Shown here: one piece after another, positions 52,038 to 59,506 of the stretch
Numbering within the stretch: position 1 is the first letter of the stretch
Layout: each line of letters starts with the position of its first letter
From: Riemerella anatipestifer
GTDB lineage: Bacteria; Bacteroidota; Bacteroidia; Flavobacteriales; Weeksellaceae
Length of the DNA: 64,000 bases
Direction of reading: 5' to 3'
Assembly: GCF_009663465.1 (NCBI RefSeq)
Contig: NZ_QXHU01000002.1
Coordinates: 124,001 to 188,000, forward strand
Program-made: the position numbers and the translations under genes
Notes under the pieces: generated by a model
The model's database searches: none
What the model saw: the letters and a program-made list of their open reading frames with translations, nothing else
Told to the model about the DNA's origin: nothing

Positions 52038-52832
52038 ATGGAGCTACTCGGTTATTTTTTCGCTATCATTATTGGTTTGGTACTCGGTCTTATGGGCGGC
52101 GGTGGGAGTATTTTAAGCGTTCCTGTTTTTGCCTACCTTTTTGGGTTAGATGCCGTTACCTCAACTACACTCTCTTTATTTGTGGTTGCTTGTAATGGAT
52201 TGGTAGGCTCTTTGGGACATTTTAAAGAGAAACAAATACACCTCAATACTGCTTTACTATTTGGTATCCCTTCTGTCTTAGGGGTGCTTTTCTCTAGGAG
52301 GGTGGTTGTACCACATCTACCCGAATACATCATCAACCGTTGGGGCATTTGCCTCACTAAAGATATGTTTCTTCTCATCTTATTTGCCTCGCTGATGCTT
52401 TCGGCTTCCTACAAAATGATTGTGGGAAGTAAAACTGAACCAAGTACCTTAGAGATTTCTCCATCTAGAAATACCTTGCTTATTTCCCAAGGGCTGTTGG
52501 TAGGCATTATTACGGGGCTAGTAGGTGCTGGTGGAGGATTTCTTATCATTCCTGCTTTGGTAATGATTTTAGGGTTAAAAATGAAAGAAGCTATTGGCAC
52601 CTCACTGTTTATTATTACCCTTAGTAGTACTATAGGTTTTGTAAGCTCTTTAGACAAAGTTGCTATAGACTGGCATTTTCTCTTATCTTTTACAGGGCTA
52701 TCTATTGTAGGGGTTTTATTAGGTTTAGCTTTATCTAAAAGAATAGATGGTAAAAAACTAAAACCTGCTTTTGGTTGGTTGGTATTGGGTATGGGGATTT
52801 ATATCTTGATAAAAGAAATTATATTAAAATAA
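52038..52832 (+). CDS. TauE/SafE-family sulfite/anion exporter
   Basis: The 264-residue inner-membrane protein has about eight helices in two repeats, each beginning with the Gly-rich family motif (GLVLGLMGGGGSILSVP near 17-33, and GLVGAGGGFLIIP near 158-170). TauE/SafE proteins move sulfite, sulfonates or similar anions outward. It is followed after 13 nt by a persulfide-dioxygenase/rhodanese gene whose product can generate sulfite, which makes sulfite export the most likely role. Confidence 0.9.
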   Translation: MELLGYFFAIIIGLVLGLMGGGGSILSVPVFAYLFGLDAVTSTTLSLFVVACNGLVGSLGHFKEKQIHLNTALLFGIPSVLGVLFSRRVVVPHLPEYIINRWGICLTKDMFLLILFASLMLSASYKMIVGSKTEPSTLEISPSRNTLLISQGLLVGIITGLVGAGGGFLIIPALVMILGLKMKEAIGTSLFIITLSSTIGFVSSLDKVAIDWHFLLSFTGLSIVGVLLGLALSKRIDGKKLKPAFGWLVLGMGIYILIKEIILK

Positions 52833-52845
52833 AAATAGTATCATT

Positions 52846-54252
52846 ATGAAAATAGAACAAATATACACAGGTTGCCTTGCACAAGGAGCCTATTACATTA
52901 CTTCTAACGGCGAAGCAGCCATTATAGACCCACTGCGTGAAATACAGCCTTACTTAGAGCGTTTAGAGAAAGATGGTGTCACCCTAAAATACATTTTTGA
53001 AACTCACTTCCACGCTGATTTTGTATCGGGACATTTAGATTTAAGTAAAAAAACAGGAGCTCCTATCATCTACGGTCCTACTGCAAAGCCTAGTTTTGAA
53101 GCTATTATTGCTGAAGACCATCAAATTTTTGAGTTAGGAAAGGTTAAAATAAAAGTGCTACACACCCCAGGACATACGATGGAAAGTGCGTGTTTTCTAC
53201 TCCTTGATGAAAACGGAAAAGAAACCGCATTGTTTAGTGGCGACACGCTATTTTTAGGCGATGTGGGGCGTCCAGACTTGGCACAAAAAGCCACTAATCT
53301 TACTCAAGAAGAACTAGCGGGGCTGTTGTACGATAGTCTTTACAACAAAATTCTCCCTCTACCAGATGAGGTTACCGTATATCCAGCACACGGAGCGGGT
53401 TCTGCTTGTGGTAAAAATATGATGAAGGAAACCGTAGACAGCCTTGGCAACCAAAAGAAAATAAACTATGCCCTCAACCAGCCTAGCAAAGAGGCTTTTA
53501 TAGAGGCTGTTTTGGACGGACTTACCGCTCCACCGCAATACTTCGGAATGAATGTCGCTATGAACAAAGGAGGCTACACCAGCTTTGACGAAGTTTTAAA
53601 AAACGGTAAAGAAGCCCTATCCGCAGAAGACTTTGAAACCGTGGCAGAGAATACAGGAGCTTTAATCCTTGACACTAGAAATGCGGCTGATTTCCACCAA
53701 GGTTTTGTGCCTAACTCTATCAACATTGGGCTTAAAGGCAGTTTTGCCCCTTGGGTAGGTGCGATGATTGTAGATGTTAAGCAACCCCTGCTATTAGTTT
53801 GCGAAGAAGGCTCCGTAGAGGAAGCCATTACTAGACTTGCTCGTGTAGGGTTTGATAATGTGGTGGGCTACCTCAAAGGTGGTTTTGAATCGTGGAAAAA
53901 TTCAGGTAAAGAAATAGATACTATTAAAAGAATTTCTGCCGAAGCCTTTGCGAATGAATACCACAAAGACACAAAAGTAGTAGATGTAAGAAATATAGGA
54001 GAATACTCTGCCGAGCATATAGAAGATGCCCTTAGCCGCCCTCTTATGGAGATTAACGACTGGGCAAAAGAACTAGGCGACACACATTTCTACATCCATT
54101 GTGCAGGAGGTTATCGTAGTATGATAGCCTCTAGCATACTCAATTCTAGAGGTATCCGAAACTTTACAGAAGTAGATGGTGGTTTTGCTAAAATTAAGGA
54201 AACCTCTGTGCCTACTACCGATTTTGTATGCCAGTCTAAAGTTAAGTTCTAA
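52846..54252 (+). CDS. MBL-fold persulfide dioxygenase-like protein fused to two rhodanese domains
   Basis: The 468-residue fusion has an N-terminal metallo-beta-lactamase domain of the ETHE1 type (about 1-240): THFHADFVSGHLDLS (metal ligands), LHTPGHTMES, and SGDTLFLGDVGRPDL. A first rhodanese domain (about 265-360) has a possible active Cys in VCEEGSVEE, and a second (about 370-460) has the canonical HCAGGYRS. ETHE1 enzymes oxidise glutathione-type persulfide to sulfite; here bacillithiol persulfide is a reasonable substrate, since this genome encodes bacillithiol synthesis. It sits in an operon with a sulfite exporter and another rhodanese. Confidence 0.92.
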   Translation: MKIEQIYTGCLAQGAYYITSNGEAAIIDPLREIQPYLERLEKDGVTLKYIFETHFHADFVSGHLDLSKKTGAPIIYGPTAKPSFEAIIAEDHQIFELGKVKIKVLHTPGHTMESACFLLLDENGKETALFSGDTLFLGDVGRPDLAQKATNLTQEELAGLLYDSLYNKILPLPDEVTVYPAHGAGSACGKNMMKETVDSLGNQKKINYALNQPSKEAFIEAVLDGLTAPPQYFGMNVAMNKGGYTSFDEVLKNGKEALSAEDFETVAENTGALILDTRNAADFHQGFVPNSINIGLKGSFAPWVGAMIVDVKQPLLLVCEEGSVEEAITRLARVGFDNVVGYLKGGFESWKNSGKEIDTIKRISAEAFANEYHKDTKVVDVRNIGEYSAEHIEDALSRPLMEINDWAKELGDTHFYIHCAGGYRSMIASSILNSRGIRNFTEVDGGFAKIKETSVPTTDFVCQSKVKF

Positions 54253-54255
54253 ATT

Positions 54256-54669
54256 ATGAAAGTTATACACCAAATGATACTTGGCGGAGGTTTAGCTCTA
54301 GGGCTTGCCTCCTGCCAAACAACTGGCAAAGCCAAAAACACTAGAATTGTTGTATGTGAGTTAGATATAGAAATTACTAGCAAAGCAGATATTGCGAAAA
54401 TTATAAATGCCCCTAAAAGCATACTGGTAGATGTAAGAACGCCAGAAGAATTTGCAGAAGGCAGTGCTAATGGAGCCATCAATATACCTTTAGACCAGTT
54501 AGAAAACCAGTTAGACAAACTAAATCCCTCGCAGGATATTGTACTTTTCTGTCGTTCTGGAAGACGCTCCGAAGAAGCTAAGAGTATTCTAGAGAAACAC
54601 GGCTTTAAAAAAGTATATAACGCTGGGACTTGGAACGAAGTAAAAAACCTACAAAAAGAAACCAAATGA
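54256..54669 (+). CDS. Rhodanese-domain lipoprotein
   Basis: A 137-residue protein with lipobox LASC (Cys20) and a rhodanese domain (about 45-135). The active loop CRSGRRS and the segment ILVDVRTPEEFAEG are canonical, so it should be catalytically competent. Anchoring outside the cytoplasm makes it suitable for trapping sulfane sulfur in the envelope. It starts 4 nt after the MBL-rhodanese gene and its stop overlaps the start of the cupin gene (ATGA). Confidence 0.9.
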   Translation: MKVIHQMILGGGLALGLASCQTTGKAKNTRIVVCELDIEITSKADIAKIINAPKSILVDVRTPEEFAEGSANGAINIPLDQLENQLDKLNPSQDIVLFCRSGRRSEEAKSILEKHGFKKVYNAGTWNEVKNLQKETK

Positions 54670-54962
54670 ATATTATAGAAAACATCGTATATGGTAATGA
54701 TAAACCCTCTGTGGTCATTATTAAAAAATCGGATACCCTCAAACAATTTGCTGTAGGACTAGGAAAAGATGTCGTGTTGAAAAAACACATCACTCCTGTT
54801 CCTGCTACATTGGTAGTGCTAAAAGGCAATATCAATTTTGAGATTGAAGGTAAAACACACCTCTTTAAAGCGTGGGACACATACGAAATCCCGGTGAATA
54901 TCCCTCACGAAGTTGTAGGGATATCAGACGAAAATCTTTTTATTGTAACCCAAGAGCTTTAA
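54666..54962 (+). CDS. Small cupin-like protein
   Basis: The ATG at 54666 overlaps the stop of the previous gene (ATGA), a strong sign of coupled translation; a longer frame from 54630 is rejected. The 98-residue product has a cupin-like beta pattern (PATLVVLKGNINFEIEGKTH, then DTYEIPVNIPHEVVGISDEN) with one clear His near the end. It may bind a metal. It is the last gene of the sulfur operon; a role as a thiol-related sensor or dioxygenase is a guess. Confidence 0.75.
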   Translation: MNIIENIVYGNDKPSVVIIKKSDTLKQFAVGLGKDVVLKKHITPVPATLVVLKGNINFEIEGKTHLFKAWDTYEIPVNIPHEVVGISDENLFIVTQEL

Positions 54963-54971
54963 CTCTTTACT

Positions 54972-55045
54972 GACGACACACCGTTGTCTTACCGAACGAC
55001 ACCTCTGCGTAGCCTAAGACGACACACCGTTGTACGGTAAGACAA
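54972..55045. repeat. Structured element with direct and inverted repeats
   Basis: GACGACACACCGTTGT occurs twice (54972-54987 and 55018-55033), and TTGTCTTACCG (54984-54994) is the exact reverse complement of 55035-55045. It lies between the sulfur operon and the terminator of the DUF4469 copy B gene, and shares words with the element at 7253-7321. Confidence 0.6.
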
Positions 55046-55062
55046 CGCATAGGCGTAAGAAC

Positions 55063-55097
55063 AAGTGGGTGGGTTTAGTTTTAAAACCCGCCCACTT
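55063..55097. terminator. Bidirectional terminator between cupin and DUF4469 genes
   Basis: A 14-bp stem with one G-U pair: AAGTGGGTGGGTTT (55063-55076) and AAACCCGCCCACTT (55084-55097), loop of 7 nt. Confidence 0.85.
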
Positions 55098-55125
55098 TCT
55101 ATAAAACCCAACAAGAAGATGAAAC

Positions 55126-55845
55126 TTACGCTACTATTACAGGAGTTGATAGAACTTCGGTTCTAGGTTCTTTAAGCGAGGCATTACCTCTAGAAAATTG
55201 CGTGGTGATGCTTAGCTCATAGTTTCCTGCTTCTAAATCTGCAGGAACAAGGATAAGCACTCTTGAAGGCTCATTAAGTGCAATATCCTCCGCAAGAAGT
55301 TTCACTTCTTTTTGAGTATCTAGATTTCTGAAGACAATACCATTTTTAGGGTCGTTGCCATCTATCTTAATATAAGTCCCTTTGATTTCGGCGTTTTTGC
55401 CTTTAGTTAAAGTACCGTCTGCTTTACCAGTGGCTTTGTCGGTAATGCTGAACACGCTCATTGGACTAGACTGCTCGCCTAGGATTTCCACTTTGGTATC
55501 GTTGGCGGCTTTCCTTAGGTCGGTGCTTTGATGTACATTCACATACACCGAGTGCTTTTCCTTATCCCAGGTTTTATCGTAAAATACCCCCTTAATGGCA
55601 GGACGCATATACACCAGCCCCGTATTTACACTATAACCGCTCAACACCAGCTCCGAAGCCTTACGGTTAAAACGAGTGATGATGTCTACCACGGTTTCGG
55701 TTTTTATTTCTATACCTTCTTTTTTAAGGGCTTCTATAATTTCTGTAATGCCAAGGCTCCCTGCCGAAAGAGGCACGGCTACAAAATCGTTGGGGTCGTC
55801 TTTGGTGAGTAGGTTGGGACGCAACCACGCTTTTAGTGTATTCAT
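55126..55845 (-). CDS. HU-like DNA-binding / DUF4469 protein, copy B
   Basis: The 239-residue paralogue of the protein encoded at 5521-6240, of equal length and about 89% identical, with most changes in the last 60 residues. It keeps the HU-like N-terminal half (LGITEIIEALKKEG, FNRKASELVLSGY) and the DUF4469 Ig-like C-terminal domain. Like copy A it is transcribed in the same direction as a surface-protein gene (57026-58630), here with a 1.2-kb repeat region between. A G-free 34-nt leader (55849-55882, read on the minus strand) precedes it. Its role is unknown. Confidence 0.8.
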   Translation of the reverse strand: MNTLKAWLRPNLLTKDDPNDFVAVPLSAGSLGITEIIEALKKEGIEIKTETVVDIITRFNRKASELVLSGYSVNTGLVYMRPAIKGVFYDKTWDKEKHSVYVNVHQSTDLRKAANDTKVEILGEQSSPMSVFSITDKATGKADGTLTKGKNAEIKGTYIKIDGNDPKNGIVFRNLDTQKEVKLLAEDIALNEPSRVLILVPADLEAGNYELSITTQFSRGNASLKEPRTEVLSTPVIVA

Positions 55846-55980
55846 AGCTTTTAAATTTTGATATTAGATGAGTTTATTAGTTCTTTAGCTCCACCTAACC
55901 ACTACATTAGGTTTGGAACAAGACAAAAATACATAAATTGGAACACTTAGCTAAACCCAAAATTAAAAACAGTACCCCCA

Positions 55981-56036
55981 CCTCATTACTAAAGGCTAAA
56001 ATCCCCAAAACTCGCTCCAACGCTTCTGCCCACACC
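55981..56036. repeat. 56-nt direct repeat, copy 1
   Basis: Begins CCTCATTACTAAAGGCTAAA and ends GCCCACACC. It matches 56377-56432 with one mismatch. Confidence 0.9.
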
Positions 56037-56140
56037 AATGCTCCTATTTTTATTAACGGCTACCCACCAAAGACAGTTTAAAGTAATACTAAATTATCAC
56101 CGCTCTATTCTCCGACCTAAGGAAACGGAGGCGTTAAGAA

Positions 56141-56239
56141 AATGTGTCGTCCATTCGTTAAAAAAGACCTATTGTTTGAACAAGCGTAGGGCTTTAGCCT
56201 TGGCGTGAGTTCTAGGGCTTTTAGAATGGACGACACATT
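56141..56239. repeat. 99-nt element with 16-bp perfect inverted ends
   Basis: AATGTGTCGTCCATTC (56141-56156) is the exact reverse complement of 56224-56239. The 67-nt interior is non-coding. The form fits a miniature inverted-repeat element or a long RNA hairpin. Confidence 0.7.
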
Positions 56240-56263
56240 TTTAGCCGTAGTTTTCTAGTCTTG

Positions 56264-56336
56264 ACTTTTTGGTCCTTTTGGGTCAAGACAAAAGGACAAG
56301 TATACATATTTATCGCCCTTCTTTTGCCTTGAAGCA
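56264..56336. repeat. Hairpin-bearing repeat unit, copy 1
   Basis: Contains GTCCTTTTG with CAAAAGGAC as a 9-bp hairpin, then CTTCTTTTGC with GCAAAAGAAG as a 10-bp hairpin just beyond. Partial copies occur at 56709-56754 and 56803-56856. Confidence 0.7.
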
Positions 56337-56376
56337 AAAGAAGCAAAAATTCAAGACTGTAACCCCTTTGGCTAAA

Positions 56377-56432
56377 CCTCATTACTAAAGGCTAAAATCC
56401 CCAAAACTCGCTCCAACGCTTTTGCCCACACC
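56377..56432. repeat. 56-nt direct repeat, copy 2
   Basis: Second copy of the unit at 55981-56036, one mismatch. Confidence 0.9.
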
Positions 56433-56570
56433 TTTGCTCAAACAGTGGGTATTTTTTAACGCCTTTAGTAACGAGGTTCTTAACGCCGTCGGGCTTAGAG
56501 GTCAGATATACTATATATATTATAAGCACTCCTCTCCCAAAGACCATTTTAAAACTGTTTTAAATGATAA

Positions 56571-56616
56571 CCACTTAGCTATTATCAACGCTCTGCCGAG
56601 CAAAGGTAAGTTTAGG
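56571..56616. repeat. 46-nt direct repeat, copy 1
   Basis: Begins CCACTTAGCTATTATCAACG; matches 56757-56802 with one mismatch. It contains the short inverted repeat GCTCTGCCGAGC. Confidence 0.9.
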
Positions 56617-56756
56617 GACAGCCCCCGTAGCGGTATTGGGAGCGGTAGCTTCCAAATAGCAGGGGGCAGTCCCGTGCCGTAGGTAAACCTAACCTTTGCT
56701 CTTGAATTTTTGGTCCTTTTGTTTCAAGACAAAAGGACATACACACATATTTATCA

Positions 56757-56802
56757 CCACTTAGCCATTATCAACGCTCTGCCGAGCAAAGGTAAGTTTA
56801 GG
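56757..56802. repeat. 46-nt direct repeat, copy 2
   Basis: Second copy of the unit at 56571-56616. Confidence 0.9.
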
Positions 56803-56935
56803 TCAAGCCAAAAGGACATACATACATATTTATCGCCCTTCTTTTGCCTTGAAGCAAACCTAACGGAGTGGTTCGGCGGAGCCAAAAGGACAGCACCTAA
56901 AACTTATGCCTATAAAAATTATTTTTATGCTTATA

Positions 56936-56986
56936 AAAAAAAATCCGATGCCTATAAGTTTTAGATTTTATAGGCATCAGATTTTT
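56936..56986 (-). terminator. Terminator of the FISUMP surface-protein gene
   Basis: GATGCCTATAA (56947-56957) and TTATAGGCATC (56968-56978) with flanking AAATC / GATTT give a 16-bp stem with one mismatch. A-runs and T-runs flank it on both sides, so it can work in both directions. Confidence 0.85.
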
Positions 56987-57025
56987 AAAGAGTGCTTAGT
57001 GGCGAAAACCGCCGAGAACGCACAG

Positions 57026-58630
57026 TTAATCCTTAATGCAGCGGAGGCTCATGCCATCTCTATTATATAATGAGGGTTGTACCATGTTGTAACTTGAAGA
57101 GAATTGAAGGTACCATACCACAGAATTATCATAGCCCGAATACATACTGCTAGACCAGTAACATCCGTCAGCACTTTGAGCATTTAGATTGTTATTGCTG
57201 ATACGGACACCATTAGCAGGCAGGCGGAGTAACTTCTCCTCCCACATCTTACTAGACGTTGTATATGAAGGACTTGCATCATAACCTAAAATCGTATTAC
57301 GCAAAGCCATCTGCTCCGCGTAAGTAGGCACATGATACCCCACAGGACAAGGATTATTAGATTGCCCTGACTGCCATAAATTCTTATTAGTAGTGTCATA
57401 ACTTAAGGTATTAGTAACCCAAGAATAAGTATTACCTAAGATAAAATTACTGTGACCTGGGTTCGTCCAAGAATCAGATAAAGTATTGGTAGTGGTATAC
57501 TTAGGCGTACCATCTGAGTAATTGCTACCAGTCCAAGTCATCAGTTCGTGCCCATCTGGGTTACGCTGCCACTGGAACAACGAACCATACGCACGCCAGT
57601 CTTTTTTAATCTGGTCGGCAGTTGGATTAGAAAGAGGCACTGCAGAAGTGGTATTCGTATAATCTAAAGCCCCTGCTTGATAAGTTGGGTCAAACCACTC
57701 TGAACCTACTCTAGCATAATCTGCACCTAGATTATTATTGAGCCAAACTCTACCATCAGGTCCCGTGATTGGAAGATAGACAAAATTATGCTCTTTTTCA
57801 TTTGCTCCATAGCCTACGCACTCAAAAGTCGTCTTATCAAAGCAACGGTCGGGAATACCTGTAAGGGTTTTCACTTTGAGCGTGGTGGTACTGCTCCCAT
57901 TTAGACTGATGGTGTAGGCATCGGCATTGCTAATGGCATTACGGTATACGCCATCTAAAGGGTCTAGGGCAGGGTAGTAAGTGGCCCCACTTACATTCTT
58001 TAGTTTAGCTTGTATAGTACCTGTTGCCCCCGTAAAATTACCCGCTGGATAAGACAACTTAAAATTTCGCATATAACCATTCCCGTCTTTTAGGGCTAAG
58101 GTTTGTTCATAAGCGGTATAAGCGCCATTAGCGGGCGATGCACCGCTGTAAGGGATATTTACTGTAATTTCTGCTCCAGCAGCTATTCCTGTTTCCATAA
58201 TATTACTCCCTTGTACTAAGTAGTCTTTGCTGTTGTATTTAAAGACCACTAGCTTAACATCTTGTACCGTTCCTAAAGTGGCTGTAGTTGGAGCATAGGG
58301 ATTGGCAAATGCACTAGCATCGTTAATACAAGCCCATTCGTGTACTCCACCGATAAGACCTCTGTACATTTCTATACAGTTCTTGTCTTTATTGTAGATT
58401 AGAGTTCCCTTTTTGGTATTGGGAGAAAAGGTAAGTCGTTCCTCCGTAGTCAGTTTAGGAAATAGCACCCCTTGTGGCTTATCTGCTGGCATCGTAGGAC
58501 TTACTTCTACCTTAGAAATATCTAAAGTCGCTTGGGGCGTAGTGGTATTGATGCCCACTCTGCCTTTATAATCATCTTGGGCGTTCAGCACTAAAGGCAG
58601 AAACACCGTGCATAATAAAGCTTTGTTCAT
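57026..58630 (-). CDS. Secreted surface protein with C-terminal FISUMP domain (locus B)
   Basis: The 534-residue protein has a signal peptide (about 1-17) and the same head motif as the locus A protein (RVGINTTTPQATLDISKV). The middle (about 120-280) is beta-rich. The C-terminal part (about 285-534) is a Fibrobacter-succinogenes major paralogous (FISUMP) domain, a C-type-lectin-like fold: PITGPDGRVWLNNNLGADYA, YGSLFQWQRNPDGHELMTW, NPCPVGYHVPTYAEQ, DGCYWSSSMYSGYD and the end GMSLRCIKD. Four or more Cys residues may pair. One sampled line has about 43% G+C, higher than its surroundings. It probably displays a ligand-binding domain at the surface. A G-free 47-nt leader precedes it. Confidence 0.82.
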   Translation of the reverse strand: MNKALLCTVFLPLVLNAQDDYKGRVGINTTTPQATLDISKVEVSPTMPADKPQGVLFPKLTTEERLTFSPNTKKGTLIYNKDKNCIEMYRGLIGGVHEWACINDASAFANPYAPTTATLGTVQDVKLVVFKYNSKDYLVQGSNIMETGIAAGAEITVNIPYSGASPANGAYTAYEQTLALKDGNGYMRNFKLSYPAGNFTGATGTIQAKLKNVSGATYYPALDPLDGVYRNAISNADAYTISLNGSSTTTLKVKTLTGIPDRCFDKTTFECVGYGANEKEHNFVYLPITGPDGRVWLNNNLGADYARVGSEWFDPTYQAGALDYTNTTSAVPLSNPTADQIKKDWRAYGSLFQWQRNPDGHELMTWTGSNYSDGTPKYTTTNTLSDSWTNPGHSNFILGNTYSWVTNTLSYDTTNKNLWQSGQSNNPCPVGYHVPTYAEQMALRNTILGYDASPSYTTSSKMWEEKLLRLPANGVRISNNNLNAQSADGCYWSSSMYSGYDNSVVWYLQFSSSYNMVQPSLYNRDGMSLRCIKD

Positions 58631-59368
58631 AAGATGTTATTGTTTATAGATGTTAGTTGTTAAATTGTTAAGTTGTTCAATGTTTAAGGTCTAAAGTTCA
58701 AGTATTCGAAGTTTAAGGACTTATATTTTAACATCTGAAATCTAATCTCACAGATAGGCACAAAAAACAAGGAGGCTTTTAGCGAATGGTTGTGAGAATA
58801 AAATTTAAAACGATATCTATACGAAATGCCCCTAACAAAAGTTGCTAGAAGTGGGAGCTGTTTTAATAAGAGATATTGAGATGATTTTCCGAAAATACCG
58901 TGCATACTTACAAAACTTATAGGTGTTGTGTGTTTACATAGTTTTTGCTTATCACCAAATTTCTATACCACTTTTTTATTCCTTTGTATAGAACCGATAT
59001 GGTGTTGTATAGCAACCGCAAACATATAATCTTTTACGGAAGTGTGCAAGTTTTCAGGGATAACTTTTCGCAAGTTGGAGAAGAAAACTTGTTTGCTAAT
59101 CGGAAACCGAGGATATATCAGTAAAGCATTGCAGGTAGACTTATTCAATTATACCAAGATAAATCTTTCGGTTTCGATGCGGAAAAACCAGACCATTAAA
59201 AACAAAATATGAAAATAAGAAAGAGAATAGAAACTAATATTTCTCAATTATGTGGGCAATTTTCCCTCAACTCAACTTTGCGAAAATCTTTCAGTGTTTA
59301 GTAATAACGAAGCTCACTTCTTTCACGATGATTCGATACCTCAATTTCTTATCTTCAAAATGATGTTT

Positions 59369-59392
59369 GAATAAATTAAAAATAATTTATTC
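59369..59392. repeat. AT-rich 10-bp inverted repeat
   Basis: GAATAAATTA (59369-59378) and TAATTTATTC (59383-59392) with a 4-nt loop, 30 nt upstream of the direct repeats. Confidence 0.5.
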
Positions 59393-59422
59393 TAAATGTA
59401 CAACAGGTATTATGTATCTTAT

Positions 59423-59452
59423 ATCGATAAAAAAGATACTTTCATCGATAAA
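59423..59452 (+). promoter_or_regulatory. Candidate LytTR-type operator
   Basis: ATCGATAAA occurs at 59423-59431 and 59444-59452: two identical 9-bp direct repeats with a 12-bp spacer (21-bp period). LytTR response regulators bind 9-bp direct repeats with spacers of 12-13 bp. A LytTR regulator is encoded at 63416. The site lies 54 nt upstream of the receptor start. Confidence 0.5.
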
Positions 59453-59506
59453 TATTTTTAATAAGATATTACCTAAGTAATTTCGCTTTAATTAAAATAT
59501 ATACCA

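Larger units (their letters stand above)
55846..57025. other. Mosaic repeat region of about 1.2 kb without a credible gene
   Basis: Between DUF4469 copy B and the FISUMP gene lies a patchwork of repeats: a 56-nt direct repeat (55981 and 56377), a 46-nt direct repeat (56571 and 56757), three partial copies of a GTCCTTTTG / CAAAAGGAC unit, a 99-nt element with 16-bp inverted ends (56141-56239) and a terminator (56936-56986). Open frames at 56422-56682 and 56710-56964 translate the repeats (both contain HLAIINALPSKGKFR) and lack protein-like character, so I treat them as non-coding. Confidence 0.6.
58631..59506. other. Long intergenic region between divergent surface genes
   Basis: About 875 nt. 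The first 47 nt form the leader of the FISUMP gene. The middle holds two short minus-strand frames (58684-58905, 58963-59148) without protein-like character. The last 140 nt contain an AT-rich inverted repeat and a pair of 9-bp direct repeats that may control the receptor gene downstream. Confidence 0.5.

Noticed and set aside
56141-56239. Integron attC site
   Set aside because: The ends are palindromic, but the conserved GTTRRRY / RYYYAAC core pair could not be placed convincingly and there is no integrase gene.
55981-56860. CRISPR array
   Set aside because: The repeats are 46-56 nt, occur only twice each and are irregularly spaced; there are no cas genes.
56422-56964. Two open frames of 86 and 84 codons in the repeat region
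   Set aside because: They translate direct repeats (both contain HLAIINALPSKGKFR) and read through hairpins. No family resemblance.
57026-58630. Diversity-generating retroelement
   Set aside because: The C-type-lectin-like target fold is suggestive, but I found no reverse transcriptase, no accessory gene and no template repeat resembling the end of the gene within the window.
58684-59148. Two short minus-strand frames (73 and 61 codons)
   Set aside because: No promoter, no recognisable motif and poor composition; regarded as chance.
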